Made by a program: the position numbers and the translations under genes. The notes below the pieces were generated by a model, which saw nothing but the letters and a program-made list of their open reading frames with translations, had not been told where the DNA came from and did no database searches. Below are positions 1 through 22,550 of a DNA stretch of 64,000 nt, one piece after another. Source of the stretch: Cacajao melanocephalus (lineage: Eukaryota > Chordata > Mammalia > Primates > Pitheciidae); the NCBI GenBank assembly GCA_963573385.1, contig CAUYLG010038508.1, positions 1-64,000 on the forward strand, read 5' to 3'. How positions within the stretch are numbered: position 1 is the first letter of the stretch; each line of letters begins with the position of its first letter.

Positions 1-231
1 TGCCATGCCGGGGCGCCGGCAAAACTGCCACGCCAGCAAAACCGCCACGCCAGCCGAAACAGCCGCGCTGGCGACCCGTAGTGCTCCTCTGCCTGGGAAT
101 CTCCTAGTCTGTGGGCAATAAAAATCCGTCTGGAAATGCGGTGTCCACTCACCCTCTGCGCTTTCACTGGGAGCTGCAATCCTGAGCTGCTCCTAATCGG
201 CCATCTTGGATCGAATCCGGGTTTGCACTTT
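1..231 (+). mobile_element. LTR-like end fragment
   Basis: GC-rich sequence with a cgcca-type direct repeat, then AATAAA near 118 and a tail ending ggccatcttgg. This resembles the R-U5 end of a class I ERV LTR. An antisense L1 5' end has a similar motif and cannot be excluded. Confidence 0.35.
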
Positions 232-1060
232 GAACGTCAAGACTTGTTATAAAGCTAAAGTAATCAGAACAGTGTGGTATTGGCCTGAGAACTAACAAAT
301 ATTTCAGTGGAAGAGAGTAGACAGCTCAGAAATAGACCCTCACTTAAAACATTCACTCAGTTGCTAAGGAAGGCACAGAACAATCCAGTGGGGCAAAGAA
401 AGTCTCTTTAAAAAATGGTCTGACTGGATACACACACGCAACAACCACGACTCCTACTTCATGCATACATACACAATAATTCATTTCGGAGAGATCACAG
501 ACCTAAACATAAAAGCTAAAACCATAAAGCTTTTTTCAGAGGAGAGTATCTGAGTAATGTGAGTAGAAAAAGTTTCTTAGACAAGACACAGAAACAATAA
601 AAATATGAGAAAGTAATAAACTAGACTTCATCATAATTAAGAAGACATCATTAAGGAAATAAATAGGCAACACATACACTGGGAACAAATATTTACAAAA
701 TAGGAATCTGACAAAGGACTGATACTCAGATACGTAAAAAATTCTTACAACACTGTAATAAAAGGAAGCAATCTAATAAATGAGTAAAATATTTGAATAT
801 CTAAGGGAAGATATAGAAACGAACAATAAACACGTGAAAATTGTTGAATATCATTAGTCAGCAGGGAAATGCAAATTAAAACCATAATTAGCTATCACTA
901 CAGACTCACCAGAATGATTAAAAATAATAGATAAAAATAGGGACCAAATGTTGCCAGGGAAGTTGGGGGTGCAATACTTTCCCAAACGATCTGGCAATTT
1001 CTCATAAAACCAAATGGCCCAGCCATTCCAGTCCTAGCTTTTTACCCTAAAGACACAGGA
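232..1060 (+). mobile_element. Old L1 fragment, sense (ORF2 3' part)
   Basis: Decayed L1 ORF2-type sequence, with the motifs ttataaagctaaagtaatca and gcaaattaaaaccataa in the usual order and spacing. Many stops; not functional. Confidence 0.75.
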
Positions 1061-1061
1061 C

Positions 1062-2390
1062 ACAGTCACGTGTCACTTAACAATGGGGATACGTTCTGAG
1101 AAACGCATTGTTAGGGGACTCTGTCCTTGTGGGAACATCATAGAGAGCACTTACACAAAACTAGGTAGTGCAGCCTGTGGCACCCAGGCTGCAAAACCAC
1201 GCAGCCAGCATGCGACTGCACTGAACACTGGAGGCAGCTGTAACACAACGGAAAGTACTTGTGTAGCTAAACATAGAAAAGGTAAGTGAAAATGTGGCAT
1301 AAAAGATTACAAATGGGCCGGGAACAGTGGCTCACGCCTTCATCCCAGCACTTTGGGAGGCCGAGGCGGACAGATCACGAGGCCAGGAGTTTGAGACCAG
1401 ACTGCCAACATGGTGAAATCCGATCTCTGCTAAAAAAAAACAAAAATTAGCTGGACCTGGTGGTGCATGCCTGTAATCCCAGCTACTCAGGAGACTCAGG
1501 CAGGAGAATTGGTTGAACCCAGGAGGTGGTGAGCTGAGATCACGCCACGGCACTGCAGCCTGGGTGGCAGAGCAAGACTCCGTCTCAAAAAAAAATAGAT
1601 TACAAATGGCACTTGCATAGGGCACTTACCATGCATGGAGGCTGCAGGACTGGACGTTGCTCTGGGTGAGTGAGTGACTGTGAAGGCCAGGACGTTACTG
1701 TGCGCCACGGCAGACTTCATAAGCACTGCACACTTAGGCTACACTAAATCTATTTAAAAATGTTACCTTCTTCAATCATTAACTTACTAGAACTGCTTTT
1801 AAAAACTTTTCAACTCTTGTAATAATGCTTGGTTTAAAACAAACACGTCGTATACCTATACAAAAATATTTTCTTTCTTTATATTCTTATTTGATAAGTT
1901 TTTTTCTATTTTTAATTTTTTTCTTTTCATTTTTTAAACCTTTTTGTCGAAAATGAGGACACAAACAGACACATTAGCCTAGGTCTGCTGAGAGTCAGGT
2001 ACCCTCCGCCACCTCGCGTCCCACTGGAAGGTCTTCAGGGGCCACAACATGCACAGCTCTGTCATGTCTTGTGACAACAGTGCCTTCTTCCGGAATCCTC
2101 CCAAAGGATCTGCCTAAGACTGTTTTACAGTTAACATAAAAAAAAATAAGTAGTTGGAGTACATGCTAAAATAATAATAAAAAGTATAGTATAGTAAACA
2201 CATAAATCAGTAACATATTCATTTATTATAATTATCCACTATTATGTACATAATTGTGTGTGCTATATTTTCTATAACTAGTGCAGTAGGTTTGTTTATA
2301 GTAGCAGCACTATAAATACGTAAGGAATGCATTGTACTATAATATGACAGCTACATCAGTAGGTGATAAGAATTTTTCAGTTCCATTATC
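1062..2390 (+). mobile_element. Tigger-type DNA transposon relic, split by an Alu
   Basis: It starts at cagtcacgtgtcacttaaca, the terminus of the Tigger7/MER44 group, and continues collinearly after the Alu at 1316-1596 to about 2390. The right terminus is missing. It has no intact transposase frame. Confidence 0.65.
1316..1596 (+). mobile_element. Alu, sense
   Basis: Full dimeric Alu with A-tail and a target duplication agattacaaatgg at 1304-1316 and 1597-1609, inside the Tigger-like element. Confidence 0.93.
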
Positions 2391-2435
2391 ATCTGCAGTG
2401 AATATTTATTTATATGGTTGTAAAACTATGATTGA

Positions 2436-2740
2436 GGCTGGGTGCATTGGCTCATGCCTGTAAGTCCCAGCATTTTAGGAGGCCAAGGTTGGAGGATCAC
2501 TTGATGTCAAAAGTTTGAGGCCAGGCTGGGCAACACAGCGAGACCCTATCTCTACATAAAATTTAAAAAATAAAGAATTGGCTGGGTGTGGTGGTACATG
2601 CCTGTAGTCCCAGCTACTTGGGAGGCTGAGGTGGGAGGAACCCCTGAGCCCAGGAGTTGGAGTCTGCCGTGAGCCGTGATAGCACCACCGTACTCTGCAG
2701 TGAGACCCTGTCTCTAAAAATAAATAAATACATACAAACA
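2436..2740 (+). mobile_element. Alu, sense, old (J-like)
   Basis: A diverged dimeric Alu with both A-rich segments and a taaa-rich tail. Confidence 0.9.
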
Positions 2741-2959
2741 ATTTTGAACATTGTAAATGATATTTACTGACTTTAGATTATCTAGATTCATGTAGGCCAA
2801 CAACCTCATACTTAATCATAGCTTCAGGATAAAATGCTAACATTTCACATCTTGACAATGTCAAGCAATGTTAAAACTGGCAGTTTTAAGAAATGTAAGA
2901 AAGTAAGAAGTGTGGGAAAAAAATGTATTTATTTATTTTACATAAAATAAAAATTAACT

Positions 2960-3253
<294 letters not shown>

Positions 3254-3259
3254 TTAACT

Positions 3260-3662
3260 AGAGAAAAGTTGTGAAGAGAATGAGGGAAAAATATAATTAA
3301 ATTCCTTATATTGAAATCAGTAAGTGAAGACATAGAAGGGCAAGAATATTAAGTTATGGAGGTGACCATGAGAATTACAGGTAGAACCTATCAAAAGAGA
3401 GACATTGCAGCTGCAGCTGGGATAGAGGTGAAGGATGGGAAGGAAGTCTGGATGTTTTACTTTTTCACCTTTCTGCACTGCTTGAAATTTTTCCATGTGA
3501 TGTATTACTTGTATAATGTGTACTTGTATGGCATAAGAGTATGAGTAATAATATCATACGTAGTCATATTTTGGTGATATATTTTACAAGGAATATACCA
3601 ATGCATTTGAAAGCCATGTGCTATTAATGTTGCTCATACTTCTTAATGTTTCTTTTATACAG
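3260..3662 (+). other. TLR3: Unique sequence before TLR3 coding exon 1
   Basis: AT-rich intron end with no recognised repeat. It ends in the polypyrimidine tract ttcttaatgtttcttttata before the tandem acceptor. Confidence 0.6.
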
Positions 3663-3669
3663 CAGAATC

Positions 3670-11923
<8,254 letters not shown>

Positions 11924-12180
11924 ATTTATTTAAATATTCAATTAGCAAAGGAGAAACTTTCTCATTTTAAAAAGTTCTATGGTAAATTTAAGTTTTACAT
12001 AAAGGTGTTATAATTTGTTTATTCGTATTTGTAAGTGATTATCATAATTATATCTCTTCTAGGAAAATGTTTCTCCTTATTTCAGGCCTATTTTTGATAA
12101 TTGACTTAATTTTACCCAAAACAAACATATAAACACATAAGAACATTGTTTACTAATAAATATACAATTGGCCACTGAGC
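11924..12180 (+). other. TLR3: TLR3 3' untranslated region
   Basis: AT-rich sequence follows the stop codon, with several ATTTA-type stretches typical of unstable cytokine-type messages. The only good poly(A) hexamer close by is at 12155-12160. That gives a 3' UTR of about 250 nt, similar to the short UTR of the human transcript. The exact cleavage site is inferred. Confidence 0.7.
12155..12160 (+). terminator. TLR3: poly(A) signal of TLR3
   Basis: Canonical AATAAA about 230 nt after the TLR3 stop codon, with cleavage expected 10-25 nt downstream. Confidence 0.65.
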
Positions 12181-12915
12181 CTGTGACAACTTAAAGGAGT
12201 CTTAAACATTTAATACATTTTAAATGTTTTAAAACATTTCTTATTTTAAGAAAAATTGGAATTATATGAGGGTTTGTGATGATCTTTTTATTTTTTTGGA
12301 TGCGCTTAGAATGAAAGATAATTGTTACAATGGGTATAATGCTATTTCCTTTGTAAAAGCGTAAAATATATACCCATATTTTTAACAAGTTTAATTACAG
12401 TATTTTTTTCAATGGAAAAACTTTGTATTTTAGTAAATACCTGTCTCAGTATTGATTTTGTTAAATGTTAATTTTTTTTAACGTGCATACCCAAGGGCAA
12501 AAACCATTTGCAATTCATTTTTATTAGTTAATGAGATGATTATTTGAATTAATATTTACTTGTATTTTCCTGAGATATGAGTTTCTGCTATGGGAGGGTA
12601 GAAACAATTTTCTTACTAAAAGTATTGTAGACACGCTTGCTTTCTGAAGGCTCATCAGTGACTGGCTTTGTGGAAACAGAACTTTCCTCCCATAGTCACA
12701 GACTCAGGAGATGGCGTTGGCAAAATCACTTGGTCCCACTGAGATTCTTTGACTCTTGATCTTGAAAATTATGATAATAAATAGCATCTTAGATATTCCC
12801 ATATAATTAGTGATGATGATCATTGTATAACACATTCCCAGGAATGTATTATTTTACCATAAAATATATGCTATGTATAAGGTAGTCCTGATCTAGAAAG
12901 ACTGCTTTTATTTTT
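12181..12915 (+). other. AT-rich sequence downstream of TLR3
   Basis: No gene or repeat family recognised; mostly A/T runs. Confidence 0.5.
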
Positions 12916-13214
12916 GCTTTCTGTGTTTTGTTTGTTTTTTAGGGACAGAGTCTCCCTCTGTCGCCCAGGCTGGAGTGCAGTGGTGAGATCTCAGCTCACT
13001 GCAACCTCTGCCTCCTGGCTTCAAGACATTCTCCTGCCTCAGCTGGAGAGTAGCTGGAATTACACGTGCGTGCCACCATGCCTGGCTGATTTTTGTATTT
13101 TTAGTAGAGATGGGGTTTTGGTCAGGCTGGTCTTGAACTCCTGACCTCAGATGATCCACCTGCCTTGGCCTCCCAAAGTGCTAGGATTACAGGCATGAGC
13201 CACTGCACCTGGCC
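12916..13214 (-). mobile_element. Alu, antisense
   Basis: Diverged Alu flanked by similar ctttttatttttg-type sequence on both sides. Confidence 0.9.
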
Positions 13215-13315
13215 TTTTTATTTTTGTTTTGCAATACAACAAAAAAAGGTTTTTAGTTTTACAATAAAAGAGAGTCTGATTATTGGAAATAGACATGAAT
13301 AGCTTTTGGAAATAC

Positions 13316-13600
13316 TTATACTTCCAATATTTCAAGAGAAAGCTGAAGTTGTAAGGCTGAGTTAATGTCTATACCTGAAACCTTCATTTGTCTGCTGAAT
13401 TCAGGGAGCATTTGAGATGTGACTTTTGGAATTTTGACGTAAATAGTTAAGTATTCCCAAGGCTGAGTTCCATCACGCTGGAATGGGAAATATCCACGGT
13501 ACTGCTGGTTCTGAAGAGTCTGTAGTCTGCCAACGCTCTGAACATGTGGGTGACTAATTGTCACTTTCATATTATTTGCCACCCTTACAGCTGAGACACT
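13316..13600 (-). other. Unassigned minus-strand open frame (about 95 codons)
   Basis: An open frame of unusually protein-like composition reads leftward, with the motif GYFPFQRDGTQPWEYLT near its middle. A stop lies just upstream of the first GTG/ATG candidates, so it would need to be an exon or a relic. I recognise no family. Chance is a serious alternative, because frames of this length occur throughout the window. Confidence 0.15.
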
Positions 13601-13850
13601 CTTTTTTCAGCATTTTAGTTGAGATTTGCTTTTTAACTGTACAATAATCCTGTTTTATTTTGGCATTATAAAATAAAAACCACAGCTGCTTCTTTTTTTA
13701 TATGCTTTGTGTGTTATCAATAGTCTCAACTATTCATAAGATATTTTAAATAAATCATTGTTGTGAATTAGTCAATACATTATTAAGTTGCTTAATATGT
13801 AATACATCAGTGCTATTTAATATATAATATCTATATTTAATATATCAATA

Positions 13851-14273
13851 TGTTACTGGCGGAGGGTGTCCAGGTTCTTGGTGCTTTGAGCAACAAATTG
13901 GACAAAACGAACAAAGAATGAGACAACAAAAGGAGAGATTTATTGGAATCGAAAGCACACCCCACAGGGTGGGGGTGGCCGGAGCAAGCAGCTCAAAAGC
14001 CGGGTTACAGAATGCTCTTGAGTTTAAATACTCTATAGAGGTTTCCATTGGTTACTTGGTGTATGCCCTATGTAAACGAAGAGGCTAAAGTGAAGTTACA
14101 AAGTTATTTACTTGCTGTGCACCCTATGCAAATAAAGGGGATGTTTTCTGTCATAGCTGAGGTAGACTTACAAAGTTATTTACTTGGTGGTAGAATGTTG
14201 GGGTTTTTCCATTTGATTTAGTTGTAGGAAGCGTTTAAGTTCCCAGCCACCAAGACCGTATTCTCCTGCCTCA
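13851..14273 (-). mobile_element. Solo LTR of an ERV1-like family, antisense (copy 1)
   Basis: On the minus strand it runs from TGAGGCAGGAG to CAGTAACA, with TG...CA ends, a tttaaac-type TATA region and an AATAAA. A 4-bp duplication aata flanks it (13847-13850 and 14274-14277), the size made by gamma-type retroviruses. Copy 2 (18687-19038) shows the same 3' end. No internal viral genes are present. Confidence 0.75.
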
Positions 14274-14277
14274 AATA

Positions 14278-16340
14278 TATCAATGACATATTCAATATTT
14301 CATTAAGTTGCTTAATATTTAAGAGGTGAAGATGCACAGGTACTGACCTCTAAATGAATATAAATAAAACTAGTAAAAGGTGTAAACTCTGACTCCTGTC
14401 TGACCTAGGCGGGAAGTAACATCCTGAACTTCTGCAGGCTGTCCTGGGTCTTTGTTCTCAGGAGGAACACTTGTCCCTGGGGCTGGAGAGAAGGGGATTG
14501 AGGAAAGGACATTTGTCGGGCCTCTTGTGTAATTAGCACAAGTGACTTGACTTGTGTGAATCCGCGCAGGGTGCCATCCTGTTGTCTGTTCACTCCAACT
14601 TCTTCCTGTTTTTCACACTGCAGAACAAACCCAACTGAATCAACATTGAGTTTCAAATCAACCTTGGTATTTAGGCTGTACCTAAGAACGAAAACTTCTA
14701 GATTGCAATAAGAAGTAGATGCTATCAATTTGTTAGTGAGGAGGGGAGGAGTTTTCAGTGCCACTCAGTTAACAATGTCTAATTTTTCCAATGCACATCT
14801 TAGGCTGTAAAAGTGACTCAATGGTGAGTTATGGTGACCACTGAAAAATGTAAAGGTGCTTCAAATCAAGAACTGAGAAGGAATTTCTTGCAATCTGTTG
14901 AGACACAAAGCAGGTTAGCGGTTGTCTGGGCCTAGGAACAGGAATGAGGAGTGGCTGCAAATAGGTAGAAGAGATCTTTTTTGGGTGATGAAAATGCTCT
15001 AGAATTGGATTATGGTAATAATTTGTACAACTATGTAAATTTACTAAAAGTGACTGAGTTGGATACTTAAAACAGGTACATTTTATGATATGTAAATCAT
15101 AGATTCACAAAGCCATTAAAAATAGTATCTTTGAGCAGCTACACCTAGCCTCGTGCTAACTACTGCGGTGAACAGGAGGATGGGATAGAGGTGTGCACAA
15201 TAGGAACTGGGTGGGAAGGGATTTTCAAAGGTGGCCCTGGGCAGGGAGGACTCCGCAGAGGAGGTACGGCACGTTTCAAGGTGGGCAAGATTTCAGTGAG
15301 TGGAGAAGACGGCAGAACGCACAGCAAGAGGGAAGATCATGAGGGAGACGTGAACTTGGTGTTTGGAGATAGTGGGGTGCCGAAGAGGATGGGACCAGGC
15401 TGCAGAGAGCGTGGCAGAGGTGTTTACATGCAATGTTTTCAAGTTGTGACTTTATAGGTTGGAACTGGCAAACCCAGACCTCATGATGAAATTCCCTCCT
15501 GGGATCTCTGCCTTAGATTTAGGTGTCAGCCAGTGAAGCAGAGGAATACAGACTATAACTTCACAGCCCAAAGCCAGGCTGGCTCTCACATAACAGAAGG
15601 GGCTTGAAGCACCATTTTTTCCTATAAACGGATACATCTGTGTTAAAATAACAAAGGACAATCGCTCAGTCGCTATGAGTTACACTAGATGACATATTAG
15701 CCACTCTTAGCCCTAGCAACTCTCTAGCCTTGCTCCTCGGTCCTGTTTAAGGGAGAAAAGAGCTGTGCCATGTGACTGTTTTCAGAAACCATTCTTTGTG
15801 TGCACTGGGCAGGAGTCATCAGACTTTTCGATGGTGGAACTGTTGCAGTTTTGTTTGAGGATTTCTGGGCAGACAGGGTTGGCTTATTTAGCTTCCTTTT
15901 CTCTTAGGTCAGTTCCCCAGGAAACAAGATTCTGGGATGGAGATTTGCATGAAGGAAGTTTCAGGGGTGCTCTGATTTATAAGTGAGTGAAATAAGCTGG
16001 ATTGGGATAAGAGAGAATGATTAACTGTGATGCAATTTACGATTGCAACTGAGTTCTTAGCTAACCATACAGGGAGCTATGGAGCTGAAATGACCCTACA
16101 GAATTGGCAAAAATCTAGGCAAAGGGGCTGAACCTCTTTCCATGCCCTCACATCAACCAGTCACAGACGCAGGCAGCCCCAGGGAGGAAGTGAGACCTTA
16201 AGTAAAATGTTTTGCCAAAAGAAATTCAAAGGGAAGGCCCCAGTTATGAACCATCAGAAGCTAACACACTGTGCAGCTGGGGGAATTAAGTGCCTGGGTC
16301 CCGAGAGCAGAGCTCCCTGTAAAATGGTCCTTTAAAAATG
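14278..16340 (+). other. Intergenic sequence, mostly unassigned
   Basis: It contains a 119-codon minus-strand open frame (14405-14764) without a recognised domain, and a weak ancient-repeat match near 15220-15400. I see no gene or Alu. Confidence 0.4.
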
Positions 16341-16815
16341 ATAGCAGTGAGAAAGTGATGACATTGAAAGGGATCTGACCCAACCAACTCCATCTTGCTT
16401 CTAGCTTGTTTACTTCCGGGTGTAGGCAAACTAACTTTGGGAGCAACTTAGTTTATCATTTCACTTCAAAACGAAGGTGGTAACTTCCCTTTCCCAAAAT
16501 GAGCCTCCTTCTTGCCAGGGAACCTGACTGCCTTTGTAGGACTAACAGATTAGCCTCGAGATTTGGAACTCAATGACTCTTGCAGACAACATCACTATTT
16601 CAGAATGTAAGACTGGCCTTTTGAGATGTCTTCTCAAGTTTTTGCATTTCTAACAAATGATGGCTCATCCAGACCTGCCGACAAGTCCTGTGGCTCCACC
16701 TAGGAATCAACTCAGTGTAAGAGGACAGGTTTGGCTCCCTGTGATTTCATCTCCAGCCCAAACAATCAGCACCTCCCATTTCCCTGGCCCCCTACCCACC
16801 AAACTATCATTAAAA
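16340..16815 (+). mobile_element. Probable ERV LTR fragment, sense
   Basis: aactccatcttgcttc, then ccaaacaatcagcacctccc with ccctacccaccaaactatca and a ttaaaaa TATA-like end, follow the layout of class I ERV U3 regions. It is cut off by the next Alu. Confidence 0.4.
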
Positions 16816-16830
16816 AAAACCCTGTCTCAA

Positions 16831-17477
<647 letters not shown>

Positions 17478-17726
17478 TCATTATTGAGGCAGTGGTTAAA
17501 CCAATCTGGTTATAGAACCCGTCAATCCTAACTGTTACTAGCATCCTGCCAAAGGTGAGTTCCGCACGGCACACTTTGGGAACACTCTGGGTAAACTTGA
17601 TTATTCTAGTTCTTGCCTCTCTTAAGAAATTCTCCTCTTCATACCTTGCCCACCTTAGAGGTCACAATTTGTTTTTTACTGCCTTCTCCACTTTTTGCAC
17701 CCATTTTCTTTTCTTTTTTTAACTTA

Positions 17727-18033
<307 letters not shown>

Positions 18034-18044
18034 CTCTGCACTCA

Positions 18045-18350
<306 letters not shown>

Positions 18351-18361
18351 CTCTGCACTCA

Positions 18362-18686
18362 CTTTTTAAAAGCTCCAGCTAACTGCTGTTCCTTCTAGTC
18401 AATGGCTTCAGCCAAAATTTCAGCAGCACTTTCTTCCCCTCCTTTTCAGGTGCTAGCTGTGAATGGCCCAGATTTTGGATGGGCCAACGCGTGAGGTGAG
18501 GAAGCTCAAATACCAGACCAAGGAAGTGAAATAGAATGAGGAGCTGTAAAGATGCTTTTACAGTAGAAAGACTATAGGTGCAAAGCTGGGTTTTAGGAAG
18601 AGTGAGATAATTAATATGCTGGTATGCATCTGGCCACAGAGTGAGGTTCTTGAGATTCCCCTATTTACACAGGACAGGGTTCAGAT
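18362..18686 (+). other. Short unassigned interval
   Basis: No repeat or gene recognised between an Alu and LTR copy 2. Confidence 0.4.
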
Positions 18687-19038
18687 TGAGGCAGGAAAAT
18701 AGGGTCTGGAGGCAGGACACAGGCCGATTCAGACTTCAGCTACGACGGGAAATATCCTCTCCATAGGGCCTACGCTGTAAATGACTGTAACTTTGCTTCA
18801 TCCTCTCCATTTACATAGGGCATTCCCCGAGTAACCAATGCAATCCTCTAGCGGGTATTTAAACTCCCGGAAATTCTGTGTACCAGGGCTCCTCGGAGCC
18901 CCTGTGCTCGGGTCCGCCCCCACACTGCGGAGTATCCTTTCATTTTCAGTGAAACCCCTCATTCCTTCCTTGCTTTGTGTCTTTTGTCCAATTCTTTGCT
19001 CAAGATGCCAAGAACCTGGACACCCTCCACCGTTAACA
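18687..19038 (+). mobile_element. Solo LTR of the same ERV1-like family, sense (copy 2)
   Basis: Runs from tgaggcagg to gttaaca and shares with copy 1 the segment ccaagaacctggacaccctcc at its 3' end and the same 5' terminus. It has a tatttaaactc TATA-like site. No clear target duplication, and it is 70 bp shorter than copy 1. Confidence 0.7.
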
Positions 19039-19800
19039 TACTGACCTAGCGAGACCTTCACGACCCTTTGCAACTCGGCCGCGTTTACCTCCCTGCTCGA
19101 TTTTGTTTGGTTTTGTTTCACCACTTCTCCCGGGCTTGGTGCCATCACCCCAGAGGGCTCTGTGTCCTCGCACCATCACAGTTGTGGCTCTGTGCCTTGG
19201 CCTGCGCCCCTCCCTCCGATGTCTGCAAGCAGCGGCCCCTCCTCTCCTCTCCAGCTGGACGGAGTCAACTCTGTGGCAATCTGGCCTTCATAGCGCTGCC
19301 CCCTCTGCCTTGCAGGGTGAACTGTTCCAATACTTAGCCATCCATCGTACTTCATCCATGCCCTTAGTCTAAAGGTGTACTGTGTTGTAGACACCATTAC
19401 GATATCTGACTCTGTCCTGAGCCCTTGAAACAGGATAGAACTTTGAACACGCAGCACTCCGTCATACTCATCTTGGGATCCCCAGTATCTACAAGGATGA
19501 CTGGAACACAGTAATCTTTCAAACACGAAGCTGCTGGAAAAGTAAATGCTAGATTGAAGTTGTGGCAGGAGGCCTAGAAAGGGAGCAGGCACATGAGATT
19601 GGGTGGAAATACACTTCTACCAACAGGGAATTTCATCTCCAGTAGCTGTGTTTCTGGGAATGAAAGCAAACAAGAGAACCACGGTGCTCCGGCTTTCCCT
19701 CTGGCCTCCTCCAGCTCTGCAATACCTATTCCAAGAACGTGCCAGCACTCCAGGAAGAATGGTGCGGGGTTCTAGGACCCTACTGAAATTCTTACTTTGA
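19039..19800 (+). other. Intergenic sequence with L2-like 3' end
   Basis: GC-richer than its surroundings. About 19400-19540 resembles an L2 3' end (gatccccagtatctacaagg). Overlapping open frames on both strands show no recognisable domain. Confidence 0.4.
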
Positions 19801-20105
19801 GGCTGGCACGGTGGCTCACGCCTGATCATCCCAGCACTTCAGGAGGCTGAGGTGGGCAGATCACGAGGTCAGGAGTTGGAGACCATCCTGGCCAACATGG
19901 TGAAACCCCTAAATACAAAAATTAGCTGGGCGTGGTGGTGTGTGCCTGTAATCCCAGCTACTCAGGAGGCTGGGGCAGGAGAATCGCTTGAACCAGGAAG
20001 TTAGTTGGAGGTTGCAGTGAGCCAGAGGTTGTAGTGAGCCGAGACCATGCTACCTCACTCCAGCCTCATGACAGAGCGAGACTCCATCTCGAAAACAAAC
20101 AAGGG
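19801..20105 (+). mobile_element. Alu, sense, with internal 17-bp duplication
   Basis: The segment gaggttgcagtgagcc occurs twice (20008-20023 and 20025-20040), an event internal to this copy. Confidence 0.92.
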
Positions 20106-21833
20106 AAAAAAACCTTAGTTTATATTCTAAGTTCTTTTGTGATCTTGTTCTTTCCTTTCTTGCTTCATGTGCAACCATTCCCTCATACGTGCCTGGCACA
20201 GAGTAGGAATTCACAAAACGTTTGCTGATGGAGTCATGAAAGGATTGGTGAATGAATACACCCTGAATAACATCGTAGCTTTCCGTGACAGCAGTGAGAA
20301 ATTCTCTCAGTTCTCCAAGTGTGCCTTGCTCTTTCCAATTTCTATCCATTTGTGGGGTTCTGTTTTCACTGCTCTGTTCTCCTTTCCTTGGCTAAATCTT
20401 GCAGTTTCAGGGTTAGATCTGGTGTTCACTTGTCTTCTAAGCCCCCCTAAACACCCCCTGGGACAACTGTTAGGTAGGTCTTTACCCTGAGCCAAGGACC
20501 TTGGATAGCAAGGACGTCATCTGGTAAAGAGTGTGAGTGCCTGAGTGTGTGAGCTTGAGATCCACCGTGCCAGGGCAAGAATCTGCACAAATCCCAGGTA
20601 GGAGAGGGGGCTTTGCCTTGGCCACCATGTGAGTTTGAAGGGAGTTCTCAGCTGGGGCCTCTTTTCCAGTCTACTGTTTTGCTGATAATCACCCTTCTTC
20701 AGAGCAAGGGGGTTTGAAGAGCTATTCTTCTTCAGGTTGCTTTGGTATCAAACAGTTTCCACTGCGATGAACAATGGGTCCAGTGAGATCATCCTTCCTC
20801 AGAGAAACCCTGCTACCTACCCAGTGGTGAGCAACAGAGGGCCCTCCTAGACTCCCCCATCACAGTTCACCCCCACTCCTGGCAGCGTAGTGATTCCGCC
20901 GCCTCCTCTGACATCATCCATCCCTGCTGGCTCATGTGTCACAGTCTGGCCTTAAGTATGTGGTGCTAATCCCAGCTTGGAAGAGAGTGGAGGAAACGGG
21001 CCAGTCCCTGGCCATGCCCTCCCTCCTTAAGGAGCCCCTGGTATTTCTGAACGGAATAATCGTAGAGGGGATAAAGGGGGAGGAGGTATTTAAGGGATGG
21101 CTCAGGACTGTGGTTGGAAAATTGACCTTCTTGCTAATCTTGGCACAGTGGATTTTGAGTATTGTACTTTCAGATAAATTCCGGGAGGTGTCGTAAGTCA
21201 CGCTCCAAACCGTAAGGAGAGTCTCACCCATTCCACACTCTATCCTTCATCTTCCTCTTCCCTCTTATTTCTCTTTTTATCTACCTTCTATCTCCTTTCC
21301 CTCTTCTTCTGCTCTCCCTGAATTATGCCCCAGTCTAGAGGCGTGCTCAGCAGGAAAACACAAACTTTAGGGGGATGGATGTGTCTAAAGTCTGTGTGCA
21401 TAGCTGTTATTCTTGTGTTTTATGAGCCTCTTACCAAAGCACTGTATGATATGATGTTGACATGTCATCTAGAAATACAAAGGCTGGCTTTGAGAAGGTC
21501 TCTCACTATCTCTTTAATGATAGCATTTGAAATGACGAAGCACTTGGTGCATGCATTACATCAAGAAAGCATAGAGGCACTGCAAATCGGTAGCTGCCTT
21601 TAGTCTGATAGCAATAGACAGTCAGACTCTTCACTGTAGCTCCCGGCTGCAGCAGACCCCGCAGGTACCCGCCCAGCAGATACCACACCTCTCACTCTTC
21701 CTTGCTCTAGGGATGCTGATTTTGTTCAGGGGGCAACGAAACCAGGGAAAGGGGATCCCTTCTGTAGCCCTAGAGGGGGGCACTGATAATAAACAAAGAT
21801 AGTATTATTTCTCTTTCTCTTCTTTCCTTTTAT
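20106..21833 (+). other. Intergenic sequence, unassigned
   Basis: Near 20190-20260 lies an L2-like end (gtgcctggcacagagtagg). The rest shows no gene or repeat I can name. Confidence 0.4.
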
Positions 21834-22113
21834 TTTTTTAATTTTTATTTTTTATTGAGACAGGGTCTCACTCTGTTACCCAAGCTGGAAGAGCACAGTG
21901 ACATAATCTCTGTTCACTGCAGCCTTGACTTCTTGGGCTAAAGTGATCCTCCCACTTCAGCTTCTGGAGTAGCAGGGAATACAGGCATGAGCCACCATGC
22001 CCAGCTAATTTTTTAATCATTTGGGCTGGTCTCAAACTCCTGGACTCAACCCATCTGCCAGCCTCGGCCTCCCAAAGTGCTGAGATTACAGGCGCCAGCC
22101 ACCATGTCCAGCC
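21834..22113 (-). mobile_element. Alu, antisense, old
   Basis: Diverged Alu with an interrupted poly-T start. Confidence 0.9.
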
Positions 22114-22225
22114 TATTTCTGTCTGATGATTTGTTTAGCTGTGGACTTTTGACCTGGTTATAGCCAATGGGACTCAATTGGAGAGGCTTTTGGAAAGTAA
22201 TTTGTTCTTTAATGAGAGAGAGTGA

Positions 22226-22550
<325 letters not shown>

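Noticed and set aside
3646..3669. Upstream in-frame ATG giving an eight-residue extension of TLR3
   Set aside because: It lies within the intron before the splice acceptor; the MRQ start at 3670 matches the known protein.
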